Shown: positions 1 through 6,890, numbered from the stretch's first letter. The stretch is 64,000 nucleotides of DNA from Streptococcus porcinus (GCF_901542335.1 NZ_LR594036.1:248001-312000); one strand, 5' to 3'. The notes: generated from the sequence alone by a model not told the origin. Numbers and translations: made by a program.

Positions 1-47
1 GTTAATAAGTTTACATGTATATCATCAGCGTTTAAATATGAGTTAGT

Positions 48-78
48 TTGAATTTTTTAGAAATTTTTATGCTATACT
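48..78 (+). promoter_or_regulatory. Candidate extended -10 promoter, start of a 330-base gene-free leader
   Basis: A TTGAAT box (48-53) and an extended -10 TGCTATACT (70-78) lie upstream of the first gene. The spacing is 19 bases, so the extended -10 probably carries most of the activity. If used, the transcript would have a leader of about 245 bases before the TTG start at 331. I see no other gene in bases 1-330, which are AT-rich. The left edge of the accessory region is not visible. Confidence 0.45.
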
Positions 79-330
79 AGTTGTATTAGTGAAACGATAC
101 TAATTCTAGGAGTGTTAAGGTTTATAAAGAAAGACTTAATCTTTACCGAGTTATTAGTGTTTATTTGAGTTGTGGTATTTTTATAGTTCAGATGTAAAAA
201 TGGCAGTGGCATGATAAGTTATGGAGTTGAAGGCAATGATTTGTTTTGTAATAGATGATGTCTCGTAGGCAGATCAAAGAAAAATACAAAAAGTTATGAC
301 AATAATTTATGGAGATAGGGAGAAAATAAA

Positions 331-1005
331 TTGAGGGCCATAATTAATAAATCGGATTTTAGTTGGGCTTTAATAGGTTTTATGGCGTTATTTTTAGGAG
401 CGTTTTTTTGGGGAATAGTCATAGGTCTAATTTTTAGAACTTCAGAGGCGATTACCCTATCTGTAATGATTGGCGGAGGTTTGACTAGTTTTTTAACTCT
501 ATGGTATGGGTATTGCTATAAAAACAAATGGACTTTAGCAGATCTAGGCTTTCACAAAGGTGAGCATTCTTTATGGAACTTGATTTGGTGGGTTCCGATA
601 ACTTTTATTTTTTCAATTAGTGGCTCAGTCTTATTGTCATTTCTTTTAGGCGTTTCTCATGACACTGTCGAAGGTGGGGTAAATAGCGGAACAATGCATC
701 TAGGGTGGGGAGCAGTTGTGGCGATGGAGCTAACTGTAGGAATTTTAATCCCCTTTGTTGAAGAAATCATTTTTAGACGATTTTTATTTGATTGGTTCAA
801 ATTATATTTTCCCACATGGCTTGCTGCTAGTGCCGTAGTTATACTATTTGCAGGGATGCATGTTATTTCGGCAGTAGTAATTTACGTTTTGTTTTTAGGG
901 ATTTCACTAATGCTTTCTCGTATTTGGTTTCAAAATCTGACTGCGCCGTGGATTATTCACATGATAAATAATTCAATAGTAGTTTTATTCGCAACGCTTA
1001 GATAA
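331..1005 (+). CDS. CPBP-family intramembrane metalloprotease-like protein
   Basis: This is a 224-residue polytopic membrane protein of the CPBP (Abi) family, which includes CAAX prenyl protease homologues and streptococcal bacteriocin self-immunity proteins. About six hydrophobic segments are visible. The three family motifs are present: EEIIFRR near residues 144-150 (the EExxxR motif), a histidine near 177 in GMHVISAVV, and HMINNS near 210. The start is a TTG at 331 preceded by GGAGATAGGGAG. No bacteriocin gene or two-component system is next to it, so an immunity role is only a possibility. It lies in the AT-rich accessory region, upstream of a decayed phosphatase gene. The family call is strong; the substrate is unknown. 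Confidence 0.85.
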   Translation: MRAIINKSDFSWALIGFMALFLGAFFWGIVIGLIFRTSEAITLSVMIGGGLTSFLTLWYGYCYKNKWTLADLGFHKGEHSLWNLIWWVPITFIFSISGSVLLSFLLGVSHDTVEGGVNSGTMHLGWGAVVAMELTVGILIPFVEEIIFRRFLFDWFKLYFPTWLAASAVVILFAGMHVISAVVIYVLFLGISLMLSRIWFQNLTAPWIIHMINNSIVVLFATLR

Positions 1006-1086
1006 ACGAATTATATTTTAATTACAATCAAAGCTTTTTATAAAATAGATTCGGAATAAAATGTATTGCGGTGACTCCCTTTCTTT

Positions 1087-1275
1087 ATAAGTTACCAAGT
1101 GAATAAAACTTAAAAGAAGTCAAAAAAGAAAGATTGAAGCTTTAAGGAGTATCTTATGAAAATTTTGAAGGAAGACAATTGTTATTGGGAAATATGGGAG
1201 AGTGCTATCAGCAATAATAAATTATTATCAATACTATTTTGAATCTGGTTTTGAGAAAAAAGAGGTGTATGAATG
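1087..1275 (+). pseudogene. Decayed histidine phosphatase gene, remnant of the gene at 5354-5914
   Basis: No intact gene is here, but the DNA aligns with the 3' half of the histidine phosphatase gene at 5354-5914. From about 1087 it matches the segment starting at about 5661. One frame reads IEALRSIL, two stop codons, then TIVIGKYGRVLSAIINYYQ. The intact gene reads IEALNSIL and TVVIGTHGTALSTIINYYQ. The catalytic histidine of GTHG is replaced. The order remnant-GNAT-terminator-tRNA end repeats the order in the second copy, so the whole module was duplicated and this copy of the phosphatase then decayed. Confidence 0.8.
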
Positions 1276-1785
1276 TCAATTAAACTAAAAGAAGTGAACC
1301 TTAAATCTAGTCAATATTGTATTAATCAGGCTTGTGAACTTATTAAAAAATTTTGGAAAGAGCATAGTGATAGTGTTCAAACGGATGAAGAATCTATGGA
1401 TGACTTCAAAGAATGGCAAAGTAAAGGAAACTTTTTTAACTTAGTTCAATTTCAAAATCAGTACATTGGTTTTGCGAGATTAGGAAATAGAGGTGCTAAA
1501 ATTGATTGGCTAGAAGATTTGTTTATAGATGAAAAATTTCAAAATAGAGGCCTAGGTACACAAGTCATCACTATATTAGAAAATAAGGTAAAACAATACT
1601 CGGAATCTTTGTATCTAGAAGTGGCTTCAAGAAATTTGAAAGCAATGAAATTATATAGAGAGTTAGGCTTTGATTGTCTAAACTCGATTACTATTCGTAA
1701 AGATTTTCAAAAAGAAAATTTTGAAGTAATTGAACGTCAGAAAATTTCAGATTTTCAATTTGACATCAAAAAGTATAACAAGTAA
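1273..1785 (+). CDS. GNAT-family N-acetyltransferase (copy 1)
   Basis: This 170-residue protein has the GNAT fold. The acetyl-CoA binding motif A appears as FQNRGLGTQVI near residues 96-106, preceded by the beta-strand IDWLEDLFID and followed by SLYLEVASRNLKAMKLYRELGF, a typical motif B region. The start ATG follows GAGGTG. It is nearly identical over its last ~110 residues to the protein at 5932-6444, while the first ~60 residues differ more. The substrate is unknown; relatives modify aminoglycosides, amino acids or peptides. Upstream lies a decayed phosphatase gene that pairs with it in the intact second copy. It ends before a palindromic terminator shared with that copy. Confidence 0.85.
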   Translation: MSIKLKEVNLKSSQYCINQACELIKKFWKEHSDSVQTDEESMDDFKEWQSKGNFFNLVQFQNQYIGFARLGNRGAKIDWLEDLFIDEKFQNRGLGTQVITILENKVKQYSESLYLEVASRNLKAMKLYRELGFDCLNSITIRKDFQKENFEVIERQKISDFQFDIKKYNK

Positions 1786-1817
1786 TTCAAAGACAAATTT
1801 TCTATAGATAAGCAAAA

Positions 1818-1840
1818 AAGCCTTTGATCAAAGGCTTTTC
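1818..1840. terminator. Palindromic bidirectional terminator, copy A
   Basis: AAGCCTTTGATCAAAGGCTT (1818-1837) is a perfect 20-base palindrome with an A run before it and a T run after it, so it can terminate in both directions. In copy B the same element sits behind the tRNA-Lys gene, which suggests it began as the tRNA terminator. Confidence 0.8.
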
Positions 1841-2020
1841 TATGTATAGTATGATGCCCCCTACAACGATTTCCTACAAATTTTTGTGATAAAAATAGTC
1901 AAGAATACTGATTTTAAAGGCTTTTTATTTTGCTAGATTCTTGAAAAATTATTGTTTGAAAAATAATGTGGGACAAAAAGGGGACAAGACTATAGTGGCG
2001 ATTAATATTAGAATTCTTAA

Positions 2021-2611
2021 TTATGCAAATGGATTACCATATTTTTGAAGATAGTTATAAAAACCGTTTCTTTGTAGAAAAATTGTTTTTTCTATATCAG
2101 TTGTATCTGCATAGTTGATGCTTTCAAGAATTAACTGTTCGAATTCAATTGGTGCAGTACCATTTGCAGTGATAAGGTTCTTGTCTTTTACTGCTTGTTC
2201 AAATTTAAAGTCATTTTTATTTGAATATAATTCAAAATTATTCCATAAATTCAAATCATTTCCTGTATGTTTAAAATTAGTTAAAAAACCATTTCTAGCC
2301 ATAAAATCAACAGCACCACAAATTGCACCGATGATTGTATTATGCTTCAATGCAAAATTAAGTAATTTTATAATATCAGGGTAATCATTATCCCAAGAGT
2401 TACCACCAATTAATATTAATAGATCACTTTGGGAAGGTATTTCGTCTAATAGATAATCTATTCTTGTAGTCATCCCTCCTAAGGATTTAACTTCTTTCTG
2501 AGTTGAAATTGTTTTAATAGTCCATTCTTCACTCATGTTAATTGTAGAAGAAATGTATGCAGCTTCCCAGTCAGCATAATTGTCGAGTAATAATATATGA
2601 GCAGTTTTCAT
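2021..2611 (-). CDS. DJ-1/PfpI-family protein
   Basis: This 196-residue protein has the class I glutamine amidotransferase-like fold of the DJ-1/PfpI family. The nucleophile elbow is AICGA with Cys98, and the partner acidic residue is Glu16 in DNYADWEAA. ILIGGNSW near 66-73 is the usual GG loop before the elbow. Members act as glyoxalases, chaperones or stress proteins; the exact role is not visible. It is transcribed away from the WYL regulator starting at 2682, with about 70 bases between them, so that regulator probably controls it. It sits between copy A and the degenerate third copy of the tRNA end, in AT-rich DNA that looks acquired. Confidence 0.85.
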   Translation of the reverse strand: MKTAHILLLDNYADWEAAYISSTINMSEEWTIKTISTQKEVKSLGGMTTRIDYLLDEIPSQSDLLILIGGNSWDNDYPDIIKLLNFALKHNTIIGAICGAVDFMARNGFLTNFKHTGNDLNLWNNFELYSNKNDFKFEQAVKDKNLITANGTAPIEFEQLILESINYADTTDIEKTIFLQRNGFYNYLQKYGNPFA

Positions 2612-2650
2612 TTTCTTTACCTCTTTCTAAAAAGATTATATAATTAAAAT

Positions 2651-2676
2651 ACGTCATAATATGTCAGTATTTAGGA
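2651..2676. promoter_or_regulatory. Candidate operator between the DJ-1 and WYL genes
   Basis: The divergent gap has a TATAAT-like box (about 2638-2643) and two GTCA half-sites in GTCATAATATGTCAGT (2654-2669). With a transcription start near 2650 the regulator would be read from the ATG at 2682. The repeat could bind the neighbouring WYL regulator; this is inference from position only. Confidence 0.3.
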
Positions 2677-2681
2677 GAGAA

Positions 2682-3641
2682 ATGGGAAAATCATCAAGAT
2701 TGATTGATATTTGGTTATATATCAATAATCATAAAAAATTTACAACTACTGAGCTTGCGACAAAGTTTAATGTCTCAACTAGAACTATTCAACGAGATAT
2801 AGATGAATTAAGTCTTTTGGGTGTTCCTTTTTATTCCGAGGTAGGAAGAAATGGTGGGTATACTATGTTACATCAAGAAGTATTACCTCCAATTTCATTC
2901 TCTGAAGATGAAATAATATCAATAATAATCACTTACAAAAGTATGATACAATATAAGGATTTTCCGTATCAATTTGAAATTGAAAGTGTGATTGCAAAGT
3001 TACTTTCAAATTCTTCAACTTCTTCAACTTCTTTACTAGAAAGACTAAGTCAAGTTGAAAAATGTTTCTATTTGAAAATTCCTGTAAGAAATGAAAAAAC
3101 ACCATATTTAAAAGAGGTATTCAATGCTTCAATAAAGAATAAGTGTGTCGAAGTAATGTATGATTCTTTAGAAAATAAAAATAAAAAGCTATTATTTCCT
3201 ATAGGAATTTATTCTGATAATGGCTATTGGTATTTCTGTGCCATAGATAATCATTTAAAAGAAGTCAGAACATATCGAGTAGACAGAATTAAATCTTTGG
3301 TGACGAATGATACTATTCAATGTGATAAGAATCGGTTAACTATTGAAGATGCTTTCGCTAATCAAGTTCAAAGTAATGAAGGAAATAAACAGTTGGTTAG
3401 GATGAGAATTAATAAAAAAGCACTAAGGATTTTAAATACACCAATATTAGATTTTGCAAAAGTCAAATGGGATAAGGATGATTTCTGGGGTGTATATGAA
3501 GATTTCTTTAGTTTAGATGAAATGGAATATCTATCATCATTACTAACTATCTATGGAGATAATATTAAAGTAACTGAACCTAAAAGTATGATTGAGAAAA
3601 TACAAAGACATTTAGCAAAAATAACTAATTTATATGAATGA
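2682..3641 (+). CDS. HTH/WYL-domain transcriptional regulator (DeoR/YafY type)
   Basis: The protein (319 residues from this start) has an N-terminal helix-turn-helix, with ELATKFNVSTRTIQRDIDEL as the recognition region, followed by the linker GVPFYSEVGRNGGYTM. The C-terminal WYL domain shows PIGIYSDNGYWYFCA and TYRVDRIKSL. WYL domains sense ligands such as nucleic acids or nucleotides. I chose the ATG at 2682 because AGGAGA stands just before it (spacing of 3-4 bases, slightly short). An in-frame ATG at 2661 has no ribosome binding site. It is divergent from the DJ-1/PfpI gene, the likely target. The regulator family is clear; ligand and regulon are not. Confidence 0.87.
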   Translation: MGKSSRLIDIWLYINNHKKFTTTELATKFNVSTRTIQRDIDELSLLGVPFYSEVGRNGGYTMLHQEVLPPISFSEDEIISIIITYKSMIQYKDFPYQFEIESVIAKLLSNSSTSSTSLLERLSQVEKCFYLKIPVRNEKTPYLKEVFNASIKNKCVEVMYDSLENKNKKLLFPIGIYSDNGYWYFCAIDNHLKEVRTYRVDRIKSLVTNDTIQCDKNRLTIEDAFANQVQSNEGNKQLVRMRINKKALRILNTPILDFAKVKWDKDDFWGVYEDFFSLDEMEYLSSLLTIYGDNIKVTEPKSMIEKIQRHLAKITNLYE

Positions 3642-4198
3642 TACTTCAATAATACTTCAGCAGAAAATATAATATTGGATCGATAGTTGCATAAAAAGTG
3701 AGAAGACTTTGAAACTAGAGTAGTTTTTATTTATCCAATTTAAATTAATGTTTACGTGTAAAAAACTTTATCTTTTGTAGATGGAATTTTATCATTATAA
3801 ATTTTATTGAATTTTTCATAAATTATAATAACACTAACTAAATTGTGATATACTAAAATCAAAAATAGAACTTGGAAATCTGAGGCTGAATATGATTAAG
3901 AACTTGATTTTATATCACTTTACTAAAAATAATGTTGGAGAAAATGATTCATTGGTTGAAAAAGGTAGTGTATATTCTGGATCGTTATCAAATGCTCCTA
4001 CACAAAATTTCAATGAAATTGAACTATTTTTTTTATAGTCATGCCAAATCAATAATTATTGATTCTAAAGTAAAAAATTTCATTTAGTTATCTGATAATC
4101 TATAAAAAAACACATTTAACAAGTAATAAAGTAATAAAAAATATTTTATACAATATGTATTTAAATATAATACTTATTTAAGGATTATATTGTGCCAA
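3642..4198. other. Gene-poor AT-rich spacer with one small broken reading frame
   Basis: About 830 bases separate the WYL gene from the next clear gene. An ATG at 3892 opens a 48-codon frame starting MIKNLILYHF and stopping at 4038, just after a run of eight T. Removing one T would extend it by about 16 codons (FFYSHAKSIIIDSKVKNFI) to about 64 residues. I recognise no family, the ribosome binding site is weak, and it may be a remnant of a gene broken by slippage. TATACT near 3850 could be a -10. Nothing else in the stretch is supportable apart from the repeat that starts at 4199. Confidence 0.35.
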
Positions 4199-4245
4199 GA
4201 GCCTTTACACAAAGGCTTTTTTGTATAGTATGGGTGTTCTCTACA
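4199..4245 (+). repeat. Degenerate third copy of the terminator plus tRNA-Lys 3' end
   Basis: AGCCTTTACACAAAGGCT (4200-4217) followed by a T run matches the terminator palindromes of copies A and B. It is followed by TATAGTATG and then TGTTCTCTACA (4235-4245), which differs from TGCCCCCTACA, the tRNA end in the other copies, at three C-to-T positions. The order and spacing match copies A and B. It divides the region into two blocks of about 2.3-2.4 kb. Confidence 0.65.
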
Positions 4246-4476
4246 AGTTGAAACCAAAGTTCTTCAAAGTATGGAAAATTATGATTTTAGTCTTTTAAAA
4301 AATTTTTGAATCGTAATCTGATGTTCAGAAATATAAAAATTTGATTCTTTGGTGGGCATAAAGGTATTTCCATGCTAATTTAAGTTTGTGACTACATACT
4401 TGTAGAAAAATACAAGGGTAGTATAAAGATATTAGAAAAAATATGGTAATATAAAGTGAAGTAGGAGGTAGTCATT

Positions 4477-5331
4477 ATGAGAGATGAGCAAGAAATATAT
4501 AATTTGGTTTTAAACATAGCAAATCGAGATAAGAGAATCGAAGCTGTACTATTGAATGGATCTCGGGCTAACCCAAATGTACCGAAAGATGATTTTCAAG
4601 ATTATGATATTGTATTTGTCACTAGTTTTATAGAAGACATTGTTTCTGACACTGATTATCATAAAAAATTCGGTGATATTCTTATAATGCAAAAACCAGA
4701 TGAGGTTAGAAATAAGACGGAATACAATTGTTTTGCGTACTTAATGCAGTTTCAAGATATGACGAGGATTGATTTAAGGCTTATTAAACCAGAATTTTTG
4801 GAGGATCATTTAGATGATGCTTTTTCAAAAGTACTTTTAGATAAAAAGAATAAATATCTTGATTATAATTTTGAAAGAAGTTCACTATACGAAACAAAGC
4901 AATTGTCAGAAGATGAAATCAACAAAATTCTTAATGAAATATATTGGGTTAGTACTTATGTAGTCAAGGGGATAGCAAGAAATGATATTATTTATTCAGA
5001 GTTTATGATATCTAATCCTATTAAAAATGCTTTTATCAAACTTCTAAAACAAAAAATATTAATAGAAAAAGAACTAGATTCATTATCTTTTGGAAAGCTC
5101 GACACGGATATCTTGCAATATATTACAGATAAAGATCAACTATTGAAAATTTTTTCAAATAAATCTTTAAAAGACATTGAGGCTAACTTGCGATTTTTGT
5201 TAGATGAAACAAATCAAATGGCGAAATATATTTCTATTAATAGAAAACTTAATCTGAATCGAGGAGAATACCAATCAGCAATGAAATTCATGAATAACAT
5301 TTTGTCAAGTTCTTATCAAGATTTCAACTAA
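4477..5331 (+). CDS. ANT(6)-like aminoglycoside nucleotidyltransferase family protein
   Basis: This 284-residue protein belongs to the streptomycin 6-adenylyltransferase family (AadE, ANT(6)), which transfers AMP from ATP to streptomycin. The nucleotidyltransferase signature is clear: LLNGSRANPNVPKDDFQDYD, with Gly28-Ser29-Arg30 and the metal-binding pair Asp42/Asp44. ANT(6)-Ia is about 302 residues, so this one is slightly short but not visibly truncated. AGGAGG precedes the ATG at 4477. It is the first gene of an apparent operon with a histidine phosphatase (22-base gap) and a GNAT acetyltransferase (17-base gap). It may be a distant family member; streptomycin activity is not shown by the sequence. 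Confidence 0.85.
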   Translation: MRDEQEIYNLVLNIANRDKRIEAVLLNGSRANPNVPKDDFQDYDIVFVTSFIEDIVSDTDYHKKFGDILIMQKPDEVRNKTEYNCFAYLMQFQDMTRIDLRLIKPEFLEDHLDDAFSKVLLDKKNKYLDYNFERSSLYETKQLSEDEINKILNEIYWVSTYVVKGIARNDIIYSEFMISNPIKNAFIKLLKQKILIEKELDSLSFGKLDTDILQYITDKDQLLKIFSNKSLKDIEANLRFLLDETNQMAKYISINRKLNLNRGEYQSAMKFMNNILSSSYQDFN

Positions 5332-5353
5332 TATTATTGTGTAAAGGAATAAT

Positions 5354-5914
5354 ATGAAAACTACACTTTATTTTATACGTCACGCTGAACCTAATTACAA
5401 TAATCATGATGATGTTTTAAGGGAATTAACTGAAAAAGGGATAGATTCAAGCAAAAAATTAGTTAATTCGTTTTCATCCATAGCTATAGACAAGTTTTAT
5501 TCCAGTCCTTACAAACGTTCGATAGACACTATCAAACCGTTAGCAGATAGCAAGAATAAACATATCACAATTATTGATGAATTAAGAGAGCGAAAACTTT
5601 CTGAAGGATGGATTGATAATTTTAATGAAGTGGCACGAAAACAATGGGAAGACTTTAATTATAAGTTGCCAAATGGTGAAAGTCTAAAAGAAGTTCAAGA
5701 AAGAAATATTGAAGCATTAAATTCTATTTTAGCAACTTCAAGAAATGAAACAGTTGTAATAGGAACACATGGAACAGCTTTATCAACAATAATTAATTAT
5801 TATCAAGAAGACTTTAAGTATGAAATGTTTGATAAATACAAACATGAATTTCCGTGGATCGTTAAAATTGAGTTTAATGAAAGTGGAAAGAAAAATATAG
5901 AAATCATCATATAA
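5354..5914 (+). CDS. Histidine phosphatase superfamily protein (phosphoglycerate mutase-like)
   Basis: This 186-residue protein has the branch 1 histidine phosphatase motifs: FIRHAE with catalytic His10 after Arg9, SSPYKRSIDT with Arg55, ELRER near 77-81, and GTHGTALS with the second His139. Small members dephosphorylate sugar phosphates, nucleotides or phosphoserine; the substrate here cannot be read. It lies between the ANT(6)-like and GNAT genes and probably shares their mRNA. A decayed copy of its 3' half stands before the first GNAT gene (1087-1275), which shows the phosphatase-GNAT pair is an old unit. Confidence 0.86.
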   Translation: MKTTLYFIRHAEPNYNNHDDVLRELTEKGIDSSKKLVNSFSSIAIDKFYSSPYKRSIDTIKPLADSKNKHITIIDELRERKLSEGWIDNFNEVARKQWEDFNYKLPNGESLKEVQERNIEALNSILATSRNETVVIGTHGTALSTIINYYQEDFKYEMFDKYKHEFPWIVKIEFNESGKKNIEIII

Positions 5915-5931
5915 GACAGAGAGGTGCTCAC

Positions 5932-6444
5932 ATGTCACTTGAACTAATTGAAGTAAATCTTCAATCTAATCAAGGTTTTATTGATCATGCCTGTGAACTG
6001 ATAAAAAGTTTTTGGAAGATTCATAGTAACTATATTCAAACGGACGAAGAGAGTAAGGAAGACTTCAAGGATTGGCAAAGTGAAGGAAATCTTTTCTATC
6101 TAGTTAAATTTCAAAATCAGTACATTGGTTTTGCGAGATTAGGAAATAGAGGTGCTAAGATTGATTGGCTAGAAGATTTGTTTATAGATGAGCAGTTTCA
6201 AAATAGAGGACTAGGAACACAAGTCATTAGTATATTAGAAAATAAAGTAAAACAATACTCAGAATCTTTGTATCTAGAAGTGGCTTCAAGAAATTTGAAA
6301 GCAATGAAATTATATAGAGAGTTAGGCTTTGATTGTCTAAACTCGATTACTATTCGTAAAGATTTTCAAAAAGAAAATTTTGAAGTAATAGAAAGTCAAA
6401 AAATTTCAGATTTTCAATTTGACATCAAAAAGTATAACAAGTAA
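5932..6444 (+). CDS. GNAT-family N-acetyltransferase (copy 2)
   Basis: This 170-residue paralogue of the protein at 1273-1785 has the same motif A, FQNRGLGTQVI. The two differ mainly in the first ~60 residues and are almost identical after QNQYIGFARLGNRGAK. It is the third gene of the ANT(6)-phosphatase-GNAT operon, 17 bases after the phosphatase, with GAGAGGTG before the ATG. The substrate is unknown. The near-identity of the 3' parts of the two genes, extending through the terminator, points to recent gene conversion or a recent duplication anchored at the tRNA end. Confidence 0.86.
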   Translation: MSLELIEVNLQSNQGFIDHACELIKSFWKIHSNYIQTDEESKEDFKDWQSEGNLFYLVKFQNQYIGFARLGNRGAKIDWLEDLFIDEQFQNRGLGTQVISILENKVKQYSESLYLEVASRNLKAMKLYRELGFDCLNSITIRKDFQKENFEVIESQKISDFQFDIKKYNK

Positions 6445-6477
6445 TTCAAAGACAAATTTTCTATAGACAAGCAAAAA

Positions 6478-6500
6478 AAGCCTTTGATCAAAGGCTTTTC
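6478..6500. terminator. Palindromic bidirectional terminator between GNAT copy 2 and tRNA-Lys
   Basis: AAGCCTTTGATCAAAGGCTT (6478-6497) is flanked by an A run and a T run. It can end transcription of the GNAT operon on the plus strand and of tRNA-Lys on the minus strand. Confidence 0.85.
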
Positions 6501-6514
6501 TATGTATAGTATGA

Positions 6515-6587
6515 TGCCCCCTACAGGGCTCGAACCTGTGACCCATAGATTAAGAGTCTACTGCTCTACCAACTGAGCTAAGGAGGC
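6515..6587 (-). tRNA. tRNA-Lys (anticodon CTT)
   Basis: Read on the minus strand, the gene starts GCCTCCTTAGCTCAG and ends with AGGGGGC plus discriminator A; CCA is not encoded. The acceptor arms GCCTCCT/AGGGGGC pair over seven bases with one G-T pair. The D arm is GCTCAGTTGGTAGAGC, the anticodon loop is CTCTTAA giving anticodon CTT, and the T arm is ACAGG-TTCGAGC-CCTGT. Its 3' end is the core of the direct repeats to its left. Only about 19 bases separate its 5' end from the candidate 6S RNA, so the two are probably co-transcribed. Confidence 0.96.
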
Positions 6588-6599
6588 TGAAAAAGAATG

Positions 6600-6797
6600 C
6601 TGTATTGGCACCGGTGGTTCACGTTTTGTATTGAACCCGCGCAATTAAGCAGGTGGGTAACCTATTTTCCCTTTGCAGTTGCTTCCGCGTGAAACGGCTT
6701 GCATACTAGAGAAAAACTTGGTTTCCCGATAATACAAAGAAATAGTCGGTCAACACATAGATGTGAACTCGTATGCCACAGCAATTCAATCTTTTTC
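6600..6797 (-). ncRNA. ssrS: Candidate 6S RNA (ssrS) upstream of tRNA-Lys
   Basis: The 300-base gap between tRNA-Lys and rarA holds no credible gene. On the minus strand a TATAAT (6804-6809) precedes about 190 bases whose ends pair: GGCATACGAGTTCAC near the 5' end with GTGAACCACCGGTGCC near the 3' end. A long imperfect rod with a central open region can form between, as in 6S RNA, the regulator that binds RNA polymerase. 6S RNA genes of Lactobacillales are known to lie beside rarA, which fits. Exact ends are estimates. Covariance-model scoring would decide; another structured RNA is the alternative. Confidence 0.7.
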
Positions 6798-6803
6798 TAT
6801 GTC

Positions 6804-6834
6804 ATTATAATACCACTTTTTTAAAAAAATTCAA
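6804..6834 (-). promoter_or_regulatory. Promoter for the 6S RNA / tRNA-Lys transcript
   Basis: On the minus strand TTGAAT (6829-6834) and TATAAT (6804-6809) are separated by 19 bases of AT-rich sequence. The spacing is long but the -10 is perfect. No second promoter fits between the 6S candidate and the tRNA. Confidence 0.55.
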
Positions 6835-6890
6835 GCTAAAAAGCAATTTTTTTGTAAACGGTTGCCTGCTTACAGATTTTTTCATAGTGA

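Larger units (their letters stand above)
1087..1865 (+). repeat. Direct repeat copy A: phosphatase remnant, GNAT gene, terminator, tRNA-Lys 3' end
   Basis: This stretch is repeated at 5661-6525 in the same orientation. Identity is low in the phosphatase part, moderate at the 5' end of the GNAT gene and nearly complete through the GNAT 3' half and the terminator. It stops after TGCCCCCTACA (1855-1865), which is the discriminator base plus the 3' acceptor strand and first T-arm bases of the tRNA-Lys gene at 6515-6587. Immediately after that the two copies diverge. This is the layout of an attachment-site duplication. Confidence 0.85.
5661..6525 (+). repeat. Direct repeat copy B, ending inside the tRNA-Lys gene
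   Basis: This matches copy A (1087-1865). It holds the 3' half of the intact phosphatase gene, the GNAT gene, the terminator palindrome and the shared core TGCCCCCTACA (6515-6525). Here the core continues into the complete tRNA-Lys. Copy B is about 86 bases longer, mostly because copy A lost sequence between the phosphatase motifs and the GNAT start. Confidence 0.85.

Noticed and set aside
1155..1241. A 28-codon frame starting MKILKEDNCYW before GNAT copy 1
   Set aside because: It crosses the phosphatase remnant in a different frame; the aligned frame shows a decayed copy of the 5354-5914 gene instead.
2115..2384. Open frame opposite the DJ-1/PfpI gene
   Set aside because: It lies fully antisense within a well-supported gene and shows no domain or ribosome binding site.
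1..6587. An active prophage or conjugative element
   Set aside because: No integrase, relaxase, replication or structural genes are visible; only attachment-site-like repeats and cargo genes remain.
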